Positions 1 through 6,290 of a stretch of 11,675 bases of DNA are shown piece after piece (positions within the stretch are counted from its first letter, which is position 1; every line of letters starts with the position of its first letter). Both the position numbers and the translations under genes were made by a program. The stretch covers positions 1 through 11,675 of the forward strand of contig JAATVP010000001.1 of NCBI GenBank assembly GCA_014523625.1, written 5' to 3'. This stretch comes from Nitrososphaerales archaeon TH5896. Its GTDB lineage: Archaea; Thermoproteota; Nitrososphaeria; Nitrososphaerales; Nitrososphaeraceae. Under the pieces are notes generated by a model, which was not told the origin of the DNA, made no database searches, and saw only the letters and a program-made list of their open reading frames with translations.

Positions 1-104
1 CTGAAGCTATAATGGACATAGTACACGTTCAAATCCATCCAATGTTACAGCGAATCTATGATTTAGAGTTACAACGAAATGTAATGGTGGAGAGTCAAGA
101 ATGA
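1..104 (+). CDS. C-terminal tail of an unidentified gene (partial)
   Basis: An open frame enters from the left edge (first complete codon at base 3) and stops at TGA 102-104. It gives 33 residues that end in ...MVESQE. The stretch is rich in Leu, Ile, Arg, Gln and Glu and could form an amphipathic C-terminal helix. No family is recognisable from so short a piece. It could also be a chance open frame, because only about 100 bases are visible. If real, the gene runs toward the hydrolase gene that ends at 232, with about 127 non-coding bases between them. Confidence 0.4.
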   Translation, partial: EAIMDIVHVQIHPMLQRIYDLELQRNVMVESQE

Positions 105-231
105 GTGTTTGTTTAACAATTTACGATAATTCTGCAGCAATTAGTGGAATTTTTTCTTATTCTTGAAGCGAAATAAACTAAACTAAATTTAGAATGCAAC
201 CCGTTCATGGCAATTATTATCGATATTATTA

Positions 232-1440
232 TTATTCTGACGACCAGTCTTGCACTATTATATCTATTGCTCCATCACTACGTGGTATACCCTCAAACGG
301 AGAAAGGCCTCTGGCGCCTATATACCCACAATGGTTATCTCCAGGTAAGATAACAAAGAAATCAAAACAATCAAGTTTATTATTTCCATCTGCATCTTGA
401 ATAGGAGGTATTTCAGAATTTACTTCTCGTTCGAAGTAATTTTTTGGTAAAGGCATACTATGAGATATTCCTAGTAATCCAAGTGCATCATGTTGCTCAA
501 CAGATCTATAGACATACTCTAGCATGTTATCCTCAGAATTGCGCAAGTTATAGAAGTTACTTACTAATTTGTCAATAGCTTTCCCTAATGTTGTATTTGC
601 TGCAACTGAACTTCTATCAATAGCAGCACCAAGAAGATGTACTGATGTTATATTTGAACCAGTCTTCTTATCCCATTGTTGATTACTGCTCAAGCTTGCT
701 AGAGTACTGTTGACGACTTCAGCACCCAAAGAATGAGCAATGAGTCTGATATCAGTATCCTTGCATTCATTCTTGAAATCAAGAACAAATTGTGCTAGTT
801 TGGGTCCATTCTTTTCTGCTATGTCTTTTGCGGTAACCCAACCTTCCTTATTTACTGGCGTATTAGAGTCCCAGCTAAAACCGATTAAAGGGATTGTATA
901 GTTATTACTGATCAAGGACATGGCCGTTCTATTAAGTTGCTCATTAGCTGCTTGTTCATCCGTCCAAGGTCCATGAATATAAATACCAATTTCCTTCTCT
1001 GGGGAGCATATGAACTTATTTGATAATTTACTGTTATTATTATTGGCTAAATCACTACTATATGTGTAATCTGTTATATTGTGTCCTTGAATCATTTGTC
1101 CTGTTGAACGGTAATCAAAATGTCCACGTGTAAAAATGCTACCACTATCTTGATACATATTTGTGCCAGTTTCAGGCCCAGTTTCAGTCCCAGTTTCAGT
1201 CCCAGTCTCAGATGCATTTATCCTCGGTACTATACCATAGGTAGGTGGAAAAGATATGAAATGTAAAATATGAAACATAATAAGAATCAACGAAAATGAT
1301 GAAGCTGCTGCAGCAAAGGTTACTAATTTAGATATAGATTGTCCATGGACTTGTTTTATTGATTGATTCTGTTTCAATCTACTCAACAAATGTCTATCTT
1401 CCCGTCCATTTAAAGGTATGAAAACTCTTACACTCTCCAA
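232..1440 (-). CDS. Membrane-anchored extracellular alpha/beta hydrolase
   Basis: A 402-residue protein. A basic N-terminus (1-37) is followed by one hydrophobic segment at about 38-62, which looks like a signal anchor leaving the rest outside the cell. A low-complexity linker of ETGT repeats lies at about 78-93. The hydrolase fold follows: an HG oxyanion-type motif after a beta strand (IYIHGPW, His156-Gly157), then the nucleophile elbow AHSLGA with Ser237. His370 in GDNHCGY is a plausible catalytic His, and the Asp of the triad is not certain. Four Cys (145, 226, 358, 371) and many N-x-S/T sites fit an exported, perhaps glycosylated protein. Residues 349-357 (DADGNNKLD) resemble a calcium-binding EF-hand or dockerin loop. 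The substrate is unknown; lipase, esterase or amidase are all possible. The start is TTG: an in-frame stop lies upstream at 1459-1461, and the first ATG (residue 55) falls inside the membrane segment. The gene is divergent from the Kelch gene. Confidence 0.8.
   Translation of the reverse strand: MESVRVFIPLNGREDRHLLSRLKQNQSIKQVHGQSISKLVTFAAAASSFSLILIMFHILHFISFPPTYGIVPRINASETGTETGTETGPETGTNMYQDSGSIFTRGHFDYRSTGQMIQGHNITDYTYSSDLANNNNSKLSNKFICSPEKEIGIYIHGPWTDEQAANEQLNRTAMSLISNNYTIPLIGFSWDSNTPVNKEGWVTAKDIAEKNGPKLAQFVLDFKNECKDTDIRLIAHSLGAEVVNSTLASLSSNQQWDKKTGSNITSVHLLGAAIDRSSVAANTTLGKAIDKLVSNFYNLRNSEDNMLEYVYRSVEQHDALGLLGISHSMPLPKNYFEREVNSEIPPIQDADGNNKLDCFDFFVILPGDNHCGYIGARGLSPFEGIPRSDGAIDIIVQDWSSE
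1165..1212. repeat. 12-base tandem repeat encoding the ETGT linker
   Basis: Four consecutive 12-base units with consensus cccagtttcagt lie at 1165-1176, 1177-1188, 1189-1200 and 1201-1212. The two middle units are identical and the outer ones differ by one or two bases. They stay in frame and encode the Glu-Thr-Gly-Thr/Pro linker between the membrane anchor and the hydrolase domain. Repeat number is likely to vary between strains by slippage. Confidence 0.85.
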
Positions 1441-1515
1441 GAAAAATTTTAGCGGACGTTATTCGCTCACCTTATTGCATTGTATTAACACGTCTCAGAA
1501 CAGAAAAACAAAAGG

Positions 1516-1524
1516 AATTATAAC
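1516..1524 (+). promoter_or_regulatory. Probable TATA box of the Kelch gene
   Basis: AATTATAAC is centred about 34 bases before the ATG at 1555. The usual archaeal TATA-to-start spacing of about 26 bases would give a leader of under 10 bases. No Shine-Dalgarno sequence precedes the ATG, which fits a nearly leaderless transcript. Confidence 0.5.
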
Positions 1525-1554
1525 CGTCATGCATTAATAAATCGCATTTCGGAT

Positions 1555-2643
1555 ATGAATAAAGCAGGTATCACGACAATTACGATTATAGTGTTGATTC
1601 TTTTTTTGATAGTTGAACCTAGTACTACTGGTTCATATAGTAAAAATATGTTGACAAAATTTAACCCGGTTCTTGCCTCAACTGATAGTGAGGGGAATAC
1701 TGGAGATTCTTCCAGTCCCTCCTCTACATCTACTGCTTGGAACAATGGTGCAAGTAGTCCAACGCCAAAAATGGAATCTGCATACACCGCAATTGGTGAC
1801 AAGATCTATATAATCGCAGGTTACGGCGAAACTGGAAAAAGAAATAAGAATAGTGTCGAAGTGTATGATGTTAAAACAGATACATGGACTACTGCTGCTC
1901 CCGTACCAGTCAATCTGAATCACGCCGCTGCGGCAGCCCTGGATGGTAAAATCTACCTTGTGGGAGGCTATCTAGACAACAAGATTCCATCAAACAAATT
2001 ATTCATATATGATCCTGCAACAGATGCATGGCAAGAGGGGAAACCGATGCCGACTGCTAGAGCTGCACTAACTGCTCAATTCATAGGTAATGTCCTTTAT
2101 GCCGTTGGCGGGACAGATGATAACAATCCATTGACAGTAAATGAGGCTTATGATCCTGCTACAGCTACATGGACTAGTAAAGCGAATATGCCAACACCAA
2201 GACAACATATGGCATCCGGAGTCGTTGATGATATTTTATATGTAATAGGGGGAAGACCAAAAGGCAAATCGTCTAATATCGATAATAACGAAGCGTATGA
2301 TCCAAAGACTGACACCTGGACTGCGAAAACACCAATGCCAACTCCTAGAGGAGGAATAGCAGCTGCAACAGTCCCTAGTAACGGAGAGATATATGTATTC
2401 GGAGGAGAAGCTCCAGAGAAGACTTTTGATAATACTGAAATATACAATCCCAGTACTGATACGTGGACGTCTGGTCCTTCAATGCCAATTGCAAGACACG
2501 GGCTGGCAGCCGCCGATATAGGAGACAAGGTCTACGTAATAGGTGGAGGACCTGAGCCAGATATTTCCTTCGCGAATGTTGTGGAAATTCTAAATGTAGG
2601 AAGCAATAGTGTCAACACAGGAACGGGAGGAACACCAAGTTAA
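1555..2643 (+). CDS. Secreted six-bladed Kelch-repeat protein
   Basis: A 362-residue protein. Residues 5-20 are strongly hydrophobic and look like a signal peptide or anchor. A Ser/Thr/Gly-rich linker (about 40-72) follows. Six Kelch repeats then run at about 74-118, 119-166, 167-213, 214-262, 263-311 and 312-349. Each has the classic pattern: a strand ending in (V/A)GG or AGY, then Y(D/N)P and TDTW, then a PMP(T)xR turn. Six repeats of about 48 residues make a closed beta-propeller. The last repeat lacks the W-x-PMP strand and is followed by a short Gly/Ser/Thr tail. Such propellers bind proteins or glycans at the surface; some related folds are enzymes, but no catalytic residues can be named here. 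ATG 1555 was chosen because it gives an intact signal sequence. The gene is divergent from the hydrolase gene with 114 bases between them, so the two could share control. Confidence 0.9.
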   Translation: MNKAGITTITIIVLILFLIVEPSTTGSYSKNMLTKFNPVLASTDSEGNTGDSSSPSSTSTAWNNGASSPTPKMESAYTAIGDKIYIIAGYGETGKRNKNSVEVYDVKTDTWTTAAPVPVNLNHAAAAALDGKIYLVGGYLDNKIPSNKLFIYDPATDAWQEGKPMPTARAALTAQFIGNVLYAVGGTDDNNPLTVNEAYDPATATWTSKANMPTPRQHMASGVVDDILYVIGGRPKGKSSNIDNNEAYDPKTDTWTAKTPMPTPRGGIAAATVPSNGEIYVFGGEAPEKTFDNTEIYNPSTDTWTSGPSMPIARHGLAAADIGDKVYVIGGGPEPDISFANVVEILNVGSNSVNTGTGGTPS

Positions 2644-3056
2644 CCATGGTCAACATCGAAAATTCATGCTTTTTAGACTATCCAAGGTAACTCCTACTTT
2701 ATCTCTACAGTCATTCATTCTTCATCAATTTGGATGTTTGCAGATCATTTACGGGTGCAAACATCTTCATGTTATGAAGTCCTTTTTCAGCCTTTCTATA
2801 ATTCATACTGACTGAAGAGTCTGCTAGCCTGAGATAATGCCAATTCTTTGAAAGTGATTGGTAATAGGCAGTTTAGACTTTCTAAGCAATTGGTTGGTTT
2901 AACAGAATTGTACTGACAGTGATTCTTAACACGCTATTCTTGGTACTCCATGTTCATAGAGGGTGCTTAAGTTATTGGTTTGGGTTGATTTTTTTTGTAA
3001 AGTCGTAGCCATTTAACCGAGAGAGGACCATATTTAGAGATGCATGCGTATTCAGG
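2644..3056. other. 413-base gap, mostly non-coding
   Basis: The gap lies downstream of the Kelch gene and downstream of the 11-residue-repeat gene, which converge here. It holds a possible gene remnant on the minus strand (2711-2875). A run of eight T on the plus strand near 2989-2996 could stop plus-strand transcription. A 28-codon minus-strand frame from about 3013 has an AT-rich box ahead of it but is too short to call. No RNA gene was recognised. Confidence 0.6.
2711..2875 (-). pseudogene. Possible gene remnant or very short ORF
   Basis: The minus strand is open for about 54 codons ending at TGA 2711-2713. The translation has protein-like composition, including YYQSLSKNWHYLRLADSSVS and, further on, EKGLHNMKMFAPVNDLQTSK. 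The only ATG (2804-2806) would give 31 residues. The open part before it has no ATG, GTG or TTG and is bounded by a TAA. This could be the 3' end of a decayed gene, a real 31-residue peptide, or chance. No family is recognised. Confidence 0.25.
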
Positions 3057-3251
3057 TTACGAGAATGACTTTTTTAGTTTATTAAACACGGACTTTGCAC
3101 CTTCCTTTACATCATGTCCAGCAGACTCTGTACCTTTCTTTACATCATGTCCAGCATACTCTGTACCTTTCTTTACATCATGTCCAGCAGACTCTGCACC
3201 TTCCTTGACTTCGTGTCCAATATGTTCCGCTCCTTTCTTTATTTTAGACAT
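3057..3251 (-). CDS. Small 11-residue-repeat amphipathic-helix protein
   Basis: A 64-residue protein built almost wholly of five tandem 11-residue units with consensus KKGTESAGHDV, framed by MSKI and a C-terminal KSVFNKLKKSFS. There is no signal peptide or membrane segment, and it is rich in Lys, Gly, Glu and His. An 11-residue period matches an 11/3 helix, as in group 3 LEA proteins and the apolipoprotein/synuclein repeats. Both bind membranes or protect proteins under stress. His13, 24, 35 and 46 are exactly 11 apart and would lie along one face. Homology to those families is not claimed, only the same design. It starts at ATG 3251 with a TATA-like box 32 bases upstream, so the message would have almost no leader. 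It is transcribed alone. Function unknown; a stress or desiccation role is inference. Confidence 0.75.
   Translation of the reverse strand: MSKIKKGAEHIGHEVKEGAESAGHDVKKGTEYAGHDVKKGTESAGHDVKEGAKSVFNKLKKSFS
3097..3228. repeat. 33-base tandem repeats inside the 64-residue gene
   Basis: Four 33-base units lie at 3097-3129, 3130-3162, 3163-3195 and 3196-3228, with a diverged fifth running to the start codon. The first and third units differ at two bases, and the second and third at one. Near identity at DNA level, including third codon positions, points to recent duplication within the gene. Confidence 0.9.
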
Positions 3252-3759
3252 TTTCGCTAAGAATAATAAATTATTTCATTATAAAAATATTACTATCTGT
3301 TAGTTCCGATTTCTTTAACTTTTAATGTAATTTTCCTTTATTAGTTGAAAAAATTAAAAATTTAATTTAATTTAATATTTGTCAATATTCAAAATAGGTC
3401 TAAATGTATGAGAGAAACTAAAAGGACAACACAAGGTTGAGCGCATATGTAATTCCCTAGCAATTTGAAATGGATTAGAGTTACCATGCTAGTTATGGAA
3501 TCAAAGAGGAATTCTGAACGCTTCGAAAGATCGCTATAAGAACTTACCATAGAACGTTGCAAGTCTTATAACAATTTGATATTTTGACTTACATAGAGTT
3601 CAAGATATTCAGGTCTATAGATTTCCTGGGCGCAAACTTGCCAGAAATTATGCGTTCAAAAATTTCTTTGTCATGCCTAATAGCTTTGCCACACGACAAA
3701 TGTATTACTTACAGAATATTATATGCTAAGCAACAACTTTGGTAATGAATTCCCCAAGT
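3252..3759. other. 508-base AT-rich gap
   Basis: The first 40 bases hold the promoter of the 64-residue gene. A very AT-rich stretch of TTAAT-like repeats lies at about 3345-3380 and could be a promoter or easily melted DNA. The remainder up to the end of the MEDS gene shows no open frame above about 20 codons, no tRNA-like fold and no strong inverted repeat. Confidence 0.6.
3278..3288 (-). promoter_or_regulatory. Probable TATA box of the 11-residue-repeat gene
   Basis: On the minus strand this reads ATTTTTATAAT, centred about 32 bases before the ATG at 3251. The predicted transcript starts about five bases before the ATG. No Shine-Dalgarno sequence is present. Confidence 0.5.
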
Positions 3760-4938
3760 TTAAGCAACTGGCAAATGAAGAATTGAATTGATCGATGTTG
3801 ATGCACGAGGTATGTAACACCCTATGAGCGATCCATGCTCATCGATTATGATATCGTGATTACCAAAGACTCTATACTTATGATAATTATATGGAAACTT
3901 GTCGCATAAGGAATTTCGGAAAGGACATAAATAGGATCCTTCAAACGGTTTTTGATGCCACCATTGCTCTAATTCTACACATTCGTCAAAATGTTTATTT
4001 TCGTACAAAAAACCAGCACAATCTGCTACAATGCGAACATGTTTGTCTTCTCTGATTTTGGCTCGGTCGGTCAGTTCTCTTTCCAATGTATTAAATGGTT
4101 CCAAATCACCAGCCAACGCTCCAACGTAGTGTGTCGATAACTTCACTAGTAACAGGTTTCCTTCTCTTATATGATTATCAAAGTCCTTAATTCTTGCCTT
4201 TAGTGTGTCATTTAGAGATCTGATGTTTGGGTTCATAACACTGGCATATACGCAAAGCTGTCCACGATTTAATCCCTCATTAATGTACCTTGCAGCGAGT
4301 TTATCCCGCTCATCCTCATTATTGTACAATAGTAACATGTGTTCGTTATTTGGTGGGTCATCAATAATGTTATAGCGGTCGGATATCGATAGCAACGAAT
4401 GACATGAGCAAAGTGTTCTTATTTCTTCCTTTGTCAAATAAGTTAAGAGATCAGAAGATTGATATGCACATACTACCATTAGTGGATAATTAATTTTGGA
4501 TGGAATTAGGTATTCAAATTCTAGAAATTCCCTTTTCGTTCCCAGTCTAAAGAATAAGCAAGTACTTACAAATGCTCTCACCGCTCTTTTTCTGTTTCTA
4601 GACAATTTCGTAACTAGCTCATTCCATGAATGTTCGATTAGCTCTCTATCTAGAGTTCGTCTTTTGCCTGGTTGAAACCACTGAGAAGAAGTTACGACGA
4701 TTAAATCACCTCTGTTTTCCAGGGCATCAATTTCATCTGTGCTAATGTTCCATTCCTCTTTCATTCGATTGTAAACCGTACTTATATCCAAGCTATCATC
4801 AACTAATAGAAGGATGATTTCATTGTTTTCTAGAGCGGGCTTAAGAAATCGAAACGCATCATAGAGCTCTTCATCTAAGTTGGAATAAATCCCAATTAGA
4901 CGACTTGTTCTTTCATTGGTTGGAGATATGAGAGTCAA
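3760..4938 (-). CDS. Tandem MEDS-domain sensor-like protein
   Basis: A 392-residue soluble protein with two MEDS domains (the sensory domain named from DcmR of methylotrophs and shared with methanogen proteins), at about 12-185 and 199-362. Each has the family layout: an opening strand (RLIGIYSN; HMLLLYNNEDE), a helix and strand ending in a cysteine-containing strand (QLCVYASV in the second), and a final Cys-x-(Y/F) motif (VVCAYQSS near 157; LCPFRNSL near 348-355). No kinase, helix-turn-helix or membrane segment is present, so it probably signals through a partner. The ligand of MEDS domains is not firmly known. The start is TTG: an in-frame TAA lies just upstream at 4954-4956, the next ATG is residue 59, and a GGAG lies seven bases before the TTG. 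The gene follows an RHH-like regulator by 48 bases on the same strand. An internal SD and the lack of a clear TATA box in the gap support one operon. Confidence 0.8.
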   Translation of the reverse strand: MTLISPTNERTSRLIGIYSNLDEELYDAFRFLKPALENNEIILLLVDDSLDISTVYNRMKEEWNISTDEIDALENRGDLIVVTSSQWFQPGKRRTLDRELIEHSWNELVTKLSRNRKRAVRAFVSTCLFFRLGTKREFLEFEYLIPSKINYPLMVVCAYQSSDLLTYLTKEEIRTLCSCHSLLSISDRYNIIDDPPNNEHMLLLYNNEDERDKLAARYINEGLNRGQLCVYASVMNPNIRSLNDTLKARIKDFDNHIREGNLLLVKLSTHYVGALAGDLEPFNTLERELTDRAKIREDKHVRIVADCAGFLYENKHFDECVELEQWWHQKPFEGSYLCPFRNSLCDKFPYNYHKYRVFGNHDIIIDEHGSLIGCYIPRASTSINSILHLPVA

Positions 4939-4945
4939 GATAATG

Positions 4946-4949
4946 CTCC
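4946..4949 (-). promoter_or_regulatory. Shine-Dalgarno site deciding the MEDS start
   Basis: GGAG on the minus strand with a seven-base spacer before TTG 4938. It is the clearest SD in the window. Internal operon genes in archaea tend to use SD sites, while first genes are often leaderless. This supports both the TTG start and co-transcription with the gene ending at 4987. Confidence 0.55.
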
Positions 4950-4986
4950 ATGATTATTACTTTAGCAATTGTACAGACATGTGTAT

Positions 4987-5523
4987 CTATTGGTATAGTT
5001 TGAGGACAACAGTATTATCGGTTATATCGCATGACATTTTTGCTTCCAGTGCTACTTCTAGAACATATCTTGCAATTTGTCTTATGAAATAGGAATACTT
5101 GAATCCCATATCATGCTCAATAATGATCCTATCATGATTCTCATGGGTTTCAAATCTATGCGGTATTCGTGATATTCTTAACCAAGTCTCCGTGATACTG
5201 GATAAGGAAATGAGTGTAAAGCTCCCCCTCAAAAAGAGGCTTACATCTACGATATCATTTTTTGCAGTGTCTCGTGCTAATTCATCTAGTTCATCTTCTG
5301 TAAGTAATTCAATTACTCTCATTAAAAATGACTTTGGCATATAGTATAGCTTAGCCTGAGAAGCCAAAGTGTGCCATTCAAGATGCTCTCTAATAATTTG
5401 ATTAACCAATGTATTAAAACTGACCTGTTTAGCTCCCGATTCTGCGCGTAAGTCAGCCAACTTTTGAGTAGGGATTCTAAATGTGACACAATTTGTGGAA
5501 GTCTTAGGTAAGCTAATAGTCAT
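4987..5523 (-). CDS. Ribbon-helix-helix-like regulator with conserved C-terminal domain (paralogue A)
   Basis: A 178-residue protein. Residues 12-49 fit an RHH/Arc-type fold: a short strand (CVTFRIP), a helix (about 19-30), a turn with SFNTLV, and a second helix (35-49). A linker motif YMPKSF (61-66) leads to a helical region ending in LFLRG (96-100). The C-terminal part holds RIIIEHDMG (132-140), a long amphipathic helix, and DITDNTVVLKL (166-176). The C-terminal domain is not one I can name. Its strand-helix-strand layout suggests dimerisation or ligand binding, which is inference. The whole length aligns with the divergent gene at 5712-6290, so the two are paralogues. ATG 5523 is preceded by a TATA-like box 42 bases upstream and no SD, so it is probably the first gene of an operon with the MEDS gene. 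It likely binds the shared intergenic region. Confidence 0.75.
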   Translation of the reverse strand: MTISLPKTSTNCVTFRIPTQKLADLRAESGAKQVSFNTLVNQIIREHLEWHTLASQAKLYYMPKSFLMRVIELLTEDELDELARDTAKNDIVDVSLFLRGSFTLISLSSITETWLRISRIPHRFETHENHDRIIIEHDMGFKYSYFIRQIARYVLEVALEAKMSCDITDNTVVLKLYQ

Positions 5524-5560
5524 AGAAAATAAATCTCAGTCGTTCTTCTTAGACATTGCG

Positions 5561-5568
5561 TTTTATAT
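5561..5568 (-). promoter_or_regulatory. Probable TATA box for paralogue A and the MEDS gene
   Basis: ATATAAAA on the minus strand is centred about 42 bases before the ATG at 5523, giving a predicted leader of about 15 bases. It is one of the best TATA-like matches in the window. Confidence 0.55.
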
Positions 5569-5601
5569 GCAATTAACCTCTTAAATATAATAATAAACTT
5601 A

Positions 5602-5613
5602 ACTATCGATAGT
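5602..5613. promoter_or_regulatory. Perfect 12-base palindrome, candidate operator
   Basis: ACTATCGATAGT is an exact palindrome in the middle of the divergent regulator promoter region, upstream of both TATA boxes. A symmetric site suits a dimeric RHH protein. Binding is inferred, not shown. Confidence 0.45.
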
Positions 5614-5632
5614 ACCAGCAATTCTTTGGGTG

Positions 5633-5656
5633 CTTTGCAATATTATTATGGCAAAG
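5633..5656. promoter_or_regulatory. Inverted repeat CTTTGC-N12-GCAAAG
   Basis: Six-base arms CTTTGC (5633-5638) and GCAAAG (5651-5656) are separated by 12 AT-rich bases. The right arm ends 10 bases before the TATA box of the plus-strand paralogue. That position could let a bound protein affect transcription factor B or TBP access. A weak RNA hairpin is possible but less likely upstream of a promoter. Confidence 0.4.
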
Positions 5657-5665
5657 AGCGTAAAG

Positions 5666-5673
5666 TATTTAAA
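5666..5673 (+). promoter_or_regulatory. Probable TATA box for paralogue B
   Basis: TATTTAAA is centred about 42 bases before the TTG at 5712, with a predicted leader of about 15 bases. The distance mirrors that of the opposite promoter. Confidence 0.5.
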
Positions 5674-5711
5674 CTCAATAATTATTCTAATTATGACCTG
5701 GGATAAGAAAT

Positions 5712-6290
5712 TTGAAAGGGGATGAAAAGATCGAGAATAAAAATAGGAATGTTGGTAGTAGCAGCATTACCCTTAGATTTAGAAACGATATTCTCGATAA
5801 GTTGAAGCACGAGGCAGGGCAGAAAAGAATTAGCCTAAACACATTGGCTACTCAGGTATTCACCACTCATGCTGAGTATGATGCATATGCTTCAACCTCA
5901 GGCATGGTCTCAATCCCCAAGTCATTGCTGATAACAATGATGAATCAACTTGATGAAGAGGAGGTGAAGAAGCTTTCTGAACATATTGCAAGGAATGAAA
6001 TGAAAGATTTGACACTATTATTGAGAGGAGAACACAATTTAAGCTCCTTTCTTCAGACAATTGAATCCTGGCTGAGAGTGTCGGGATTTCAATATTCATA
6101 TCACACAACGGATAATGACAGGAATCATAGACTTGTGATCCAACATGAAATGGGAAGAAGATGGTCGCTTTATTTTGAAAGGCTATTTCGTTACGTCTTT
6201 GCTGAACTGTCATTAGCTAGTGAACCAGAATTTGAGGTAACAGATAATGTCCTTGCACTCAAAGTTCGAGAAAAGTCAGATTATAAGTAA
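5712..6290 (+). CDS. Ribbon-helix-helix-like regulator with conserved C-terminal domain (paralogue B)
   Basis: A 192-residue protein with the same order of parts as the divergent gene at 4987-5523. A polar N-terminal extension (1-16) precedes an RHH-like segment at 18-55 (strand SITLRFR; SLNTLA turn). Then come SIPKSL (67-72), a helical region ending LLLRG (102-106), LVIQHEMG (141-148), and FEVTDNVLALKV (164-175). The shared positions include PKS, LRG, H-x-MG, RYV and TDN. The two proteins have diverged well beyond recent duplication, which suggests distinct binding or ligand specificities. The start is TTG 5712: an in-frame TGA lies just upstream at 5694-5696 and the next ATG is residue 65, past the RHH. 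An out-of-frame ATG at 5722 would give only 27 residues. The gene is probably monocistronic. It may repress itself and the opposite operon, or form heterodimers with paralogue A; both are inference. Confidence 0.75.
   Translation: MKGDEKIENKNRNVGSSSITLRFRNDILDKLKHEAGQKRISLNTLATQVFTTHAEYDAYASTSGMVSIPKSLLITMMNQLDEEEVKKLSEHIARNEMKDLTLLLRGEHNLSSFLQTIESWLRVSGFQYSYHTTDNDRNHRLVIQHEMGRRWSLYFERLFRYVFAELSLASEPEFEVTDNVLALKVREKSDYK

Noticed and set aside
1..60. GTTCAAATCC resembling a tRNA T-loop near 27-36
   Set aside because: The flanking bases do not pair as a T-stem, and no acceptor or anticodon arm can be built.
2609..2815. 68-residue plus-strand frame at the end of the Kelch gene
   Set aside because: It overlaps the Kelch 3' end in another frame, has no SD or promoter, and its composition is not protein-like.
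2980..3013. 28-codon minus-strand frame (MATTLQKK...) with an AT-rich box upstream
   Set aside because: Too short, with no motif; the box is a weak match.
3040..3303. 87-residue plus-strand Cys/Pro/Ser repeat frame
   Set aside because: It is the antisense of the 11-residue-repeat gene. The minus-strand reading has the better start, promoter and helix-like composition.
4935..4952. ATG overlapping the SD site of the MEDS gene as a frameshifted true start
   Set aside because: That frame stops after 12 codons. The TTG start with a well-spaced GGAG explains the gene without an error.
5722..5805. ATG after AAAGGGG as an alternative start for paralogue B
   Set aside because: It is out of frame with the RHH-like protein and stops after 27 codons.
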